DNA of 8,416 bases from CAZCQG01 sp964500775 (lineage in GTDB: Bacteria; Campylobacterota; Campylobacteria; Campylobacterales; CAZCQG01): contig CAZCQG010000064.1 of the NCBI GenBank assembly GCA_964500775.1, positions 1-8,416 on the forward strand, written 5' to 3'. Of the stretch, positions 1 to 7,052 are shown piece after piece (position 1 is the first letter of the stretch; each line of letters starts with the position of its first letter). The position numbers were made by a program, and so were the translations under genes. The notes beneath the pieces are model-generated. The model had not been told where the DNA came from. It worked only from the letters and a program-made list of their open reading frames with translations, and did not search any database.

Positions 1-787
1 AATCAAGTGTAAACTCGGTATTGCTCTGTCCAATCCGTATCGCTTCGGTAGGGCAAAATAGGGCGCAATCCTTGCAACCCTCACAAGTGTTTGAGAATCT
101 TTTATTGTGCAAGAAAGTGATTTTTGTCAAATCAAGTGTCGCATCATTCTCTTTTAGCGCATCGAGGGAGCGGGAAAAAAGTCCCAAATAATCAGGGAGA
201 AAACCTCCCTTTTTTTCCATCTCTTTAGGAGAGACGGTTTTGCGCTTAACGAGTTTTTTGAAAAATTCGCGCCTTGTGTTCGGCGTATAGTTCTCAACGA
301 GATTCAAGGAAAACGGGCGATCAAATGCACTCAAAAAATTCTTCGTCTCTTCGTAAACCTTTTTAAATCTGCGCAATACTCGCATATCGCTATTTTTTTC
401 GCACCCTGCACACAAAGTGATGTCTATTTGCGTCGCTTGGGATTTATTTGTCGCGAGGTAGATGAGGTGGTGGGCATTGAGAATCCCGATACAAGGAAAA
501 TCGACTTGACAACTTATGAGTGCGGCATCAGATTCTTCTAGGTACTTATTTTGGTCAAAATCAAGATCAAAAAGAGCCTCGGTCGGACAAACGCCTACGC
601 AAGCGTCACAGAGGGTACATTTTTCACTATCTAGAGTGATTTTGCCTTGATGGTCAAAGTAGAGCGCCTCCTTGTAGCACTCTTTGATACAAAGGTCACA
701 GGTGTTGTGCATATATTCGCCCCGCAGACAAGAGAGACGATTGGCGTAAAAGGAATCTTTATGGGTGCTAAAGTCGCGTATATTCAA
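1..787 (-). CDS. Multi-cluster 4Fe-4S ferredoxin-like protein, cytoplasmic (C-terminus beyond the window)
   Basis: Reading leftward from 787 the frame stays open to the window edge (262 codons). Seen: a Cys20, Cys30-x2-Cys33-x3-Cys37 group; a classic ferredoxin motif at Cys57, 60, 63 and 67 followed by Pro; a middle region with Cys93, Cys99, Cys126 and Cys129; and a second classic motif at Cys235, 238, 241 and 245 followed by Pro. There is no signal peptide or membrane segment, so it probably stays in the cytoplasm. The start is taken as TTG at 787: no ATG lies between the in-frame stop inside the upstream gene and this point, an AGGA lies 9 bases upstream, and the next ATG (712) would drop Cys20 and its Cys-Leu-Arg context. 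It follows the chaperone gene by 11 bases. By analogy with NapF, which helps mature NapA, it may supply electrons or clusters during molybdoenzyme assembly; this is inference. It could also be an unrelated electron carrier. Confidence 0.85.
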   Translation of the reverse strand, partial: MNIRDFSTHKDSFYANRLSCLRGEYMHNTCDLCIKECYKEALYFDHQGKITLDSEKCTLCDACVGVCPTEALFDLDFDQNKYLEESDAALISCQVDFPCIGILNAHHLIYLATNKSQATQIDITLCAGCEKNSDMRVLRRFKKVYEETKNFLSAFDRPFSLNLVENYTPNTRREFFKKLVKRKTVSPKEMEKKGGFLPDYLGLFSRSLDALKENDATLDLTKITFLHNKRFSNTCEGCKDCALFCPTEAIRIGQSNTEFTLD

Positions 788-796
788 GGCAGCGTG

Positions 797-800
797 TCCT
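797..800 (-). promoter_or_regulatory. Ribosome binding site supporting the TTG start at 787
   Basis: The minus strand reads AGGA followed by 9 bases and then TTG. The AG of this site is part of the TAG stop codon of the upstream chaperone gene, so termination and re-initiation could be coupled. It is the main evidence for the non-ATG start of the ferredoxin-like gene. Confidence 0.5.
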
Positions 801-1350
801 AATAGCCTACAAGAGCAGAGTAGTCAGAGACGATAAATTCTGCTCCGAAGTCGCAAATCTCTCTATAAAAAGGGGTGGAGCAGGAGTGTTTTACCGAGAG
901 GAGATAGGGCGGTATCCACGTACTCAAGTGCTCTTTTAGAAACTCCTTTTGCCCGCTTATCTCCTCTTTGGCGACGAGATTCTGCATAAAGGCGAGCTCA
1001 AGGCTAATGTGATCGGGGGATTGTATGTGCGTGCTCAACAAATCGCAACTGTAGCCGTGTGAGACGTAAAACTGCAAAAGAGGATTTTGCAAACCAACCT
1101 GCACCTCCTCTTTGTGCTCCAATACCACGCTTTCAATCGGCGGCTCGTCTACTAAAAATACCGTGGCATAATCTGAATTTAAAGCATTGTAGAGAGTTTC
1201 GGTATCGTTTTGTTCAAAATACCTCCACGTCTCGTTTCCGATACTTTGTAGGATTTCGGGTGAATTTTTGAGATCCTCAATCACTTTTTTATCTAGCACA
1301 TCCGAAAATACTCTAGATAATAACGCGTATATCACTTCTCTATTACTCAT
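799..1350 (-). CDS. TorD/NarJ/DmsD-family molybdoenzyme assembly chaperone
   Basis: This 183-residue soluble protein has the size and all-helical character of the TorD family. The clearest family mark is residues 112-122, PDHISLELAFM, matching the Pro-Asp-His-Ile...Glu-Leu...Met signature on the peptide-binding face. Family members bind the Tat signal and core of a molybdopterin apoenzyme in the cytoplasm and hold it until cofactor insertion. Here the client is most likely the alpha subunit encoded upstream in the same cluster; DdhD, SerD and NarJ hold the same job in related operons. The ATG at 1350 has AGAGG five bases upstream. A short hairpin terminator lies between this gene and the preceding small gene, so it may be made at a lower level than the structural subunits. 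It is followed after 11 bases by the ferredoxin-like gene. Confidence 0.88.
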   Translation of the reverse strand: MSNREVIYALLSRVFSDVLDKKVIEDLKNSPEILQSIGNETWRYFEQNDTETLYNALNSDYATVFLVDEPPIESVVLEHKEEVQVGLQNPLLQFYVSHGYSCDLLSTHIQSPDHISLELAFMQNLVAKEEISGQKEFLKEHLSTWIPPYLLSVKHSCSTPFYREICDFGAEFIVSDYSALVGY

Positions 1351-1370
1351 ACATACCTCTGTGGCGTGCC

Positions 1371-1389
1371 AAAAAGAGCCGAAGCTCTT
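1371..1389 (-). terminator. Short UUCG-loop hairpin with U-tract (probable partial terminator)
   Basis: On the minus strand AAGAGC and GCTCTT (1389-1384 and 1379-1374) form a 6-bp stem around a TTCG loop, closed by C-G, the very stable C(UUCG)G tetraloop. The stem's last two U are followed directly by three more (1373-1371). The stem begins inside the TAA stop codon of the small secreted-protein gene. The chaperone start is only about 20 bases beyond the U-tract, so the hairpin may be leaky and lower expression of the two accessory genes, or stabilise the 3' end of the structural-gene mRNA. Confidence 0.6.
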
Positions 1390-1780
1390 AGAGGCATCCT
1401 TTAAAGAACGATTTTTTCGGCGGCGGAGGCGCTTTCATATCGGTGGCTTTGATGATTTTATTCTCCTCATCGACTTCGCCGATAATAGTGACTTCGTTTC
1501 TTCCAAAGCCCTTGTCAAGTCCGGCGAGTTTTACCCCTTCTAGTTTGAGCGTGTAGTATTTGGGCTGATTATGGATAAAAAGGACGTATTCGTTTTTCGG
1601 AGTGTCTCCGAAATTCCAATCCCTGTTACACCCTTCGTAGCCGCACATAGCCGTTTCTGTCCTGCAATCGGCAAACATCCCTTTTTCGGCACAATATTTA
1701 CTTGTCAAAAATCCCACAACCTCTTCCGCTCCGAGAATCGAAGCAAAAAGGAGTGAACAAGCGATGATTATTTTTTTCAT
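1388..1780 (-). CDS. Small secreted Cys-containing protein of unknown function
   Basis: This 130-residue protein has a Sec signal peptide (Lys2-Lys3, then a hydrophobic run to about Ala18, with likely cleavage after Gly-Ala before Glu-Glu). The mature part has Cys30, Cys39, Cys46 and Cys51 near its start, with aromatic residues between, and a single Cys129 one residue before the C-terminus. The tail is Pro-rich then basic and aromatic: APPPPKKSFFKGCL. The middle (about residues 64-112) is rich in alternating hydrophobic residues, suggesting beta strands. I have an impression of having seen this tail in other Campylobacterota proteins, but cannot confirm it here. It begins one base after the gamma stop codon with AGGAG seven bases upstream, so it is co-expressed with the enzyme subunits. 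It could be an extra subunit, a heme or disulfide handling factor, or a substrate-binding partner. No CXXCH is present, so it is not a c-type cytochrome. Confidence 0.85.
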   Translation of the reverse strand: MKKIIIACSLLFASILGAEEVVGFLTSKYCAEKGMFADCRTETAMCGYEGCNRDWNFGDTPKNEYVLFIHNQPKYYTLKLEGVKLAGLDKGFGRNEVTIIGEVDEENKIIKATDMKAPPPPKKSFFKGCL

Positions 1781-1781
1781 T

Positions 1782-2978
1782 TTAACGCTCCTCTTTCAAC
1801 GTTTGCAAAAACGCTACTAGGTCATTTATGCTATTCTCATCCAGCCAATTATACGGTGGCATTGTCGATACTCTTTGATTGTTTTCATCAAGATTATACC
1901 ACGCGTATGCGGAGTGTGCTCTTCTGTTGTATCCCGGTACGATCACGGCATTTGGATCGATGATAGATTCTTTGATATAGGCTCTAGTGGCGTAGCCGCC
2001 GATGTTACTAAGAGTAGGAGCCATATATTCGGGTGCGAAATCCGCCTCTTGGAATCTATGGCAAGCCGCGCAATTCTCCATAGCGACTTGCTTCCCTTTG
2101 GCTACATCCCCCGCCTCTTTTGAGAGTATCTCTTCAGCGAGTTCTTGAGAGCCGTTTATAGTCGGAAAACGTACGGGAAGCCAAGAGGTAAGTTTTTTCG
2201 AGCCGTCTCTATTTGCCTTGTCACCGTCCCAAAGCGCTATGGCGATAGGGAATCCGCCCCCTTTAGTGAGGTCAAGATAGCCGTCTTTGAGCGATCTTGT
2301 GAGTGTGACCGTCCAAATCTTGTTTGTTTTATCGTAGTTCATGCTACTTTTAAAATCAGAATCTTGTATCTCGGTGGTACTTCTAAACCCTTTAGCGATA
2401 AAGCTTCTATCATAACTCTCCCCGAGTTTTGCGACATCTTGGGAGAATTTTGTCGCTTCATCGTCGAAGTAGGGTCTGTTTTGCAATGCGACTTGATGTG
2501 CTACATCCCCCTTGCCATCTGGCTCATAGAGCGGTTTGGAGTATTTGCTTAAGTGAACCACCACCTCTCTTCCTTCGCTCCCCATTCCGATATAAGGAAG
2601 CTTTGTCACGTCGGCATATTCTCTAGGGAATTGCACCGCAAAGCCGTCCCCGTAGCTATCGCTCTCAAAATCCAACATACTCTCCGTAGCATCGGCCCAA
2701 CGAATTTTAAACGCTATCTCGCTGTCGTTATAGAGTGCGCGTACTTGTATATCTTGTGCGAGACTCGCCCCGTTAAGTTCCCCGACTTTTTTATCGTTAA
2801 AACGGATAGTTGTTTGTGGATACGCCTTGTTCATAGAAGGGTAAGCTATGTTCCAAACTTTTGAATCCGGTGTAATCCCTGCCAATTTTTCATTTACCTT
2901 TACTGCCACGATCGCTTCTTGCGCTAAAAGTGAGCAGCCTAATCCTAAACCGATAAGGGCAGTGTGCAACTTAGCCAT
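1782..2978 (-). CDS. Molybdoenzyme gamma subunit: heme-b domain joined to C-terminal cytochrome c domain
   Basis: This 398-residue protein starts with a Sec signal peptide (to about Ala19). Residues about 20-280 resemble the heme-b gamma subunits of type II enzymes (EbdC, DdhC and SerC family): an IRWAD strand near 92-96, Met132 in an Ile-Gly-Met-Gly turn, a family-like LWDGD segment at 249-253, and Lys261/Lys262 before a Ser-Trp. In EbdC the heme b is held by a Met and a Lys, so Met132 and Lys261 or Lys262 are candidate ligands. Residues about 285-398 form a cytochrome c domain with CAACH at 303-307 and a Met-Pro-Pro at 373-375, Met373 being the likely sixth ligand. Known family gammas are about half to two-thirds of this length and lack the c domain. 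It should carry electrons between the beta clusters and an outside partner in the periplasm. ATG 2978 shares its A with the beta stop (TAATG), implying translational coupling. Confidence 0.88.
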   Translation of the reverse strand: MAKLHTALIGLGLGCSLLAQEAIVAVKVNEKLAGITPDSKVWNIAYPSMNKAYPQTTIRFNDKKVGELNGASLAQDIQVRALYNDSEIAFKIRWADATESMLDFESDSYGDGFAVQFPREYADVTKLPYIGMGSEGREVVVHLSKYSKPLYEPDGKGDVAHQVALQNRPYFDDEATKFSQDVAKLGESYDRSFIAKGFRSTTEIQDSDFKSSMNYDKTNKIWTVTLTRSLKDGYLDLTKGGGFPIAIALWDGDKANRDGSKKLTSWLPVRFPTINGSQELAEEILSKEAGDVAKGKQVAMENCAACHRFQEADFAPEYMAPTLSNIGGYATRAYIKESIIDPNAVIVPGYNRRAHSAYAWYNLDENNQRVSTMPPYNWLDENSINDLVAFLQTLKEER

Positions 2979-4078
2979 TAATGACCCCCTTTGAAAAAAT
3001 GTGTAATCCCATGGGTCTCTTTGCCCGCTACGTAGCGCTCATCCACGGGAGAGAGTTTTTTTATCCCTAAAGCATTTTTCTCTTTTTCGTAGTAGCCGTT
3101 ATCCATTCTAAACATTTCGGAATGTTTATAGGAGATGAGAAGATCGAGTATCTCGCTTTCACCGGTTTGTTTTCTCTTTTCACGCTCGGTTTTGAGTACT
3201 TCTACGACGTTTTCTACTTCAGGACCGAAGAGTTTGATAAGCTCTTCTTTTGGGATCCTATTGGAGCCTTCGATAGCTCTTCCGTTCTCATCGAGCTTGG
3301 CAAGCGTATCTACCGGCGGGATGTAAAATACGTTGGGTTGCGTATTGTAGTCCGGTCGAAGCGGTAGCGCGACTTTATATTTTTTGACGAGTTTATAGAT
3401 TTGCCCCTCTTCATCATCCAAGAATCCCATAAAGCGTATCCTTCCTACGCACTGTTGCGAGCAGGCACTCGGGAGTCCTTTTTCTACTCTCGGGAAGCAC
3501 ATAATGCACTTTTCGCTCTTGCCTGTTTTTGGGTTGAAATAGATTTTTTTGTACGGGCATCCCGCCACGCAGTAGCGGTATCCTTGGCACCGTTGTTGGT
3601 CTATGAGCACCACGCCGTCGCTGTCTCTTTTAAATATCGCATCTCTTGGACAAGAGGCGAGGCATCCGGGATTGTCGCAGTGGTTGCAGATTCTCGGAAT
3701 ATAGAAAAAGTAGTTATCTCTCGGAAAGCTCCCCGCACCTTGATCTTCGTCCCAGTTGGGTCCCCACGTAGGATTGGTGTCAGGCTTGAACTGAACCCCT
3801 TTGTGGAGATCGGCGTGGTTGTAGTTCCATGGCGTGCCGTAGTCTTTTTTGATACTCGGAACAATCCCCGGTTGCAAGTCGCCCATCGCATCAAATCCCC
3901 CGCCGGAGTTTTGCCAATTTCTCGGATACCCCGTCCCCGGATAGGTCTCGACGTTGTTCCAGTACATATAATCCCTGCCGTTTCTGTTCGTCCATTGTGT
4001 CTTGCAAGCGACGGTACAGGTTTGGCATCCAATACATTTGTTGAGGTCCATGACCATTGCTAATTGTCTTTTTGACAT
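2978..4078 (-). CDS. Type II molybdoenzyme iron-sulfur beta subunit (NarH/SerB/DdhB/PcrB-like)
   Basis: This 366-residue protein has four cysteine groups in the NarH order: Cys15/18/21/25; Cys131/134/139/143; Cys164/170/174; and Cys191/194/206/210. In the third group Tyr167 sits where a Cys would be, so it should hold a [3Fe-4S] cluster; NarH has Trp at the matching place. The other three groups should hold [4Fe-4S] clusters. Conserved blocks include YMYWNNVET at 38-46, GPNWDED at 106-112, PYKKIYFNP at 175-183 and CVGRIR at 210-215. It conducts electrons between alpha and gamma. It has no signal peptide and is expected to leave the cytoplasm folded, carried by the Tat signal of alpha. The ATG at 4078 touches the assembly gap, so its ribosome site is not visible, but MSKRQLAMVMDLNKCIGC is the expected family N-terminus. 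Its stop overlaps the gamma start by one base. Confidence 0.95.
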   Translation of the reverse strand: MSKRQLAMVMDLNKCIGCQTCTVACKTQWTNRNGRDYMYWNNVETYPGTGYPRNWQNSGGGFDAMGDLQPGIVPSIKKDYGTPWNYNHADLHKGVQFKPDTNPTWGPNWDEDQGAGSFPRDNYFFYIPRICNHCDNPGCLASCPRDAIFKRDSDGVVLIDQQRCQGYRYCVAGCPYKKIYFNPKTGKSEKCIMCFPRVEKGLPSACSQQCVGRIRFMGFLDDEEGQIYKLVKKYKVALPLRPDYNTQPNVFYIPPVDTLAKLDENGRAIEGSNRIPKEELIKLFGPEVENVVEVLKTEREKRKQTGESEILDLLISYKHSEMFRMDNGYYEKEKNALGIKKLSPVDERYVAGKETHGITHFFKGGH

Positions 4079-4178
4079 NNNNNNNNNNNNNNNNNNNNNN
4101 NNNNNNNNNNNNNNNNNNNNNNNNNNNNNNNNNNNNNNNNNNNNNNNNNNNNNNNNNNNNNNNNNNNNNNNNNNNNNN
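4079..4178. other. Assembly gap (100 N)
   Basis: Exactly 100 undetermined bases lie between the visible end of alpha and the first codon of beta. A round 100 is a common placeholder for a gap of unknown length. Alpha already shows 953 codons, more than most related alphas, and ends in a Gly-Ala-Val-Asp-Ile-Val stretch that looks close to a type II C-terminus. The true missing DNA is therefore probably short: the last alpha residues, its stop codon and the beta ribosome site. Extra genes in the gap cannot be excluded. Confidence 0.95.
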
Positions 4179-7039
4179 TTTACTATATCTACCGCGCCGT
4201 CATACGCGTATTGGTTTCCGTCCCAAAGACCGCCGAATTTGAGGTGTCCCCAGCCATCCGCCATTTCTAGGAGGTTGAGTGAAGTCGGTACGACTTCATT
4301 GTGCCCTTTGAGGTTTTTATACATATACGGTTCCCATCCATGCTCCATTACAAGACCGTCGTGTGGGACTTGCGCGGAGACTTTCGCCATCGCGTAGAAC
4401 TCGCCGATGTTGTTGTAAATCTTCACTTCATCGCCGTCTTTGATTCCTTTTATCTCTGCGACATCGCTATTGATGGCGATATAAGGCACCCCTCTTTGGA
4501 GGCGCTGGAGGATACGGCTTGTTTTATAGTTGGAGTGGATAGACCATCTCGCGTGCGGTGTCATCATTACAAACGGATATTTTTTGTTTGAAGGTCTGAT
4601 TCCCTCCATCCCCGTGTTGACGTTTGCACCAAGACGGATGAATATCTCGTGATCGACATAGAATGTCTGTCGTCCCGTGACGGTATCGAGTCTTTGAAAT
4701 TTGAAGATATGGTCTTCAAACGAGTTGAACGGTCTATCGGCATAGAGCGGTGAGCTTTTCGCCGCTTTTTCGTTGAGTTGTAAGAATCCACCCATTTTAT
4801 ACATCTTTTCGATGGTGTATGGTTCGTACTGTTCGCATTTTGCGAGCGCCGCTTCTACCGCCATTTTATCTGTACCCAAATACGGCTCTAGCTCCCCTTC
4901 GGATTCATCGTCGTGATTGGTGAATTCTTTGTGGAAAATAGTCAAGTCGTGATAGCCGTCTCTCGCGTATGGTTTTACGTCAGGGACTTTTGCCTTGTCG
5001 ATATTTTCGGGTCTATTAGCGATCTCCTCTATTTTTTTGGAGATAAGCTCAAACATCGCCCACTCGTCTTTTGCTTCCCCTACGGGTTTTAAGTTGTTTA
5101 TCGGTTGAGCGAGGTTGGTAAATCTATGATACCCCGGCGAGCTTCTGATGTCCCACACCTCATAGTGCGATTTTGCGGGAAGCAATAGGTCTGCCCATAC
5201 TGCGGTATCACTCATTTTATAGTCTACTACCGCAAGGTATTTCATCTTGCTTAAGAATGCGTCTTTGTATTTAGAGCCTTTGTTTCTTCTAAATCGCGAA
5301 TCGGCGACCAAGATTCCCACTTCGGGAATCCAGTTTGGTTTCACCCCTTTTTTCTTGCCGTCTCTCCCCTCGGTGATCATAGCTTCGATGATTTTTTTGT
5401 ATTCGCTTTTACTGATGCCGTTTTGCGCCCGTCGTACGTCTTCATCGCCGAAATACTCATCAAACGTCTCAAGTCCGTCGCCCAAAACGAATTCGCCGAC
5501 GAATCCCGAACCAAACCGCGGGTTGTACTTCCCTTTGAAGCCGCTAAGCTCACCCATACCGCTTAGGGTAAATTCATTTTCGGTATTCAGTCCGCCGTAT
5601 TGTCCCATTCTACCCGTAAGACCGCAGATTGAAGCGATATTCCAAATAGTGAGGATGCCGTTAAAGTATTTGTTGAGTGAGAATCCCACCGTTATCTCTA
5701 CGACTTTCGGGAGTGCGATGTCTTTTGCGAGTTGGAGTACCATATCGGGGTGTACGCCTGTTTGCTCTTTGGTCGCTTCAGGGGAGAATTTTTTGAGATT
5801 CTCTTTAAAAAGCTCCCAGACGGTTGTCACTTCTACGTGATGACCGCCGTGAACTTCTACGCTCCAGCTCCCTTCTAATTCGGGATCGATTCCGAAATCT
5901 TCGAGACGAAGTGTTTTTGATTCGCTCGTCTCCGTACCCGGCATAAGGGCGATAGAGTTTGTGTTTTTGTTCCACGCGTAAAATTGTTCTTCATATTTAT
6001 GGTGCAATTCTGCATCTTCGGTATGCTCCACATCGCTTCTTCGGAGCATTTTTTTATTATCTTTTCTCACCAAGAACGGAAGATCGGTAAATATCTTCAT
6101 AAAGCCCGGCTTATAGAGCTTATGCTTGACTATTTCATGCAATACCGACATCGCTAAAATATTGTCGCTTCCCGCCTTGATAGGAATCCAAAGGTCGGCA
6201 TTTTTCGCCGTGGCATTAAATTCGGGAGTGATGACGATTACTTTCGCACCGTTGTACTTCCCTTCCCATACGAAGTGTGCATCAGGGATTCTTGAAACCG
6301 AAGGGTTTGCTCCCCACATCACCGCGGTGTCTACGGTGTACATAAAGTCATAGGTACAGCCGAGATTCCCTTCGCCGTACGCTACTGCGGCACCTGAGAA
6401 CATATCTCCTAGATACGAAGCGGGGTAGATTCTAATAGCTCCTAACTGCGTACAGAATCGAAGCGGCGCCCCTCTTCTTCCCTCGGTGAGTAGTCCCGTA
6501 CCTGCTTGGATGAAGAGTTTATCCGGACCCATTTTTGGATCGGACATCGTGTCGAATATCTTTTGCGCCAACTCTTCGGCGGCCTCATCCCAAGAGATCT
6601 TTTTCCATTTCCCTTCCCCTCTTTCACCTACGCGCTTCATAGGGTAGAGAATTCTGTCTTTCTCGTACATTACTTGAGAGTGTTGTACCCCTTTGTTGCA
6701 ACCTCGCGGGTTGAAGTCGGGAATCTTGGCGTTGATACTTGGATAGCGTGCCGATTGATTCTCCCTTGTAACAATTCCGTCGTTGCACCATATCTCCCAC
6801 GCGCAGTTCCCTTGGCAGTTGATACAGTGGTACGCAAATCCGTGGTCGCTCTTCTCTCCGTAGGTAAAAGAAAACTCGTTTCTATACATATCCTCGGTGT
6901 AGTTGGTATTTGGATAATTTTCGATGCCGCTTTCGATGCTAAGCGGGTTTGTTTTTGCGAACAAATACCCCTCTGAAGCCACAAGCGCGGCAGTTGCCCC
7001 TGAAATTTTCAGAAAGTCTCTTCTTTTTATTTCACTCAT
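4179..7039 (-). CDS. Type II DMSO-reductase-family molybdenum catalytic alpha subunit (3' end in gap)
   Basis: 953 codons are visible. The N-terminus has a twin-arginine signal, KRRDFLK at residues 5-11, then a hydrophobic Ala-rich run, so it is exported folded. His71-x3-Cys75-x3-Cys79-x34-Cys114 gives the His/Cys FS0 [4Fe-4S] site with NarG spacing. Asp212 in Gly-Asp-Met-Phe lies where NarG has its Mo ligand Asp222, making it the likely Mo ligand. The segments MWGANPSVSRIPDAHF (241-256) and DLWIPIKAGSD (282-292) bind the pyranopterin dinucleotides, and a C-terminal pterin-binding domain begins near TPHARWSIHSNY. The length matches SerA, DdhA, ClrA and EbdA rather than the longer NarG. The ATG at 7039 is chosen over one at 7096 because it gives the Tat signal at once and has AAGGAG seven bases upstream. 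The gene begins 11 bases after the rhodanese. The substrate is not determined: selenate, chlorate, nitrate, sulfur compounds or hydrocarbons are all possible for this fold. Confidence 0.93.
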
Positions 7040-7046
7040 AATAGTT

Positions 7047-7052
7047 CTCCTT
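7047..7052 (-). promoter_or_regulatory. Ribosome binding site of the alpha subunit gene
   Basis: The minus strand reads AAGGAG, seven bases before ATG 7039. Its AA belongs to the TAA stop codon of the rhodanese gene, so the two genes are closely coupled. This site rejects the longer in-frame ATG at 7096, which lies inside the rhodanese coding region. Confidence 0.8.

Noticed and set aside
242..277. A twin-arginine export signal (TRREFFKKL) in the ferredoxin-like protein
   Set aside because: The motif is internal (about residues 171-179) and not followed by a hydrophobic segment.
710..712. ATG 712 as the start of the ferredoxin-like protein
   Set aside because: The frame upstream contains a Cys-Leu-Arg segment that looks like part of the protein, and TTG 787 has a properly spaced AGGA; still not fully certain.
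1757..1780. Lipoprotein signal with Cys8 in the small secreted protein
   Set aside because: Only seven residues precede Cys8, too few for a lipoprotein signal. The hydrophobic run continues to a normal cleavage site near residue 18.
3401..4063. A long plus-strand open frame opposite beta
   Set aside because: It is the antisense shadow of the well-supported beta gene, has no ribosome site and no recognisable protein features.
5247..5840. A plus-strand open frame of 197 codons opposite alpha
   Set aside because: It is the antisense shadow of conserved alpha sequence; its Ser/Pro-rich composition is typical of such artefacts.
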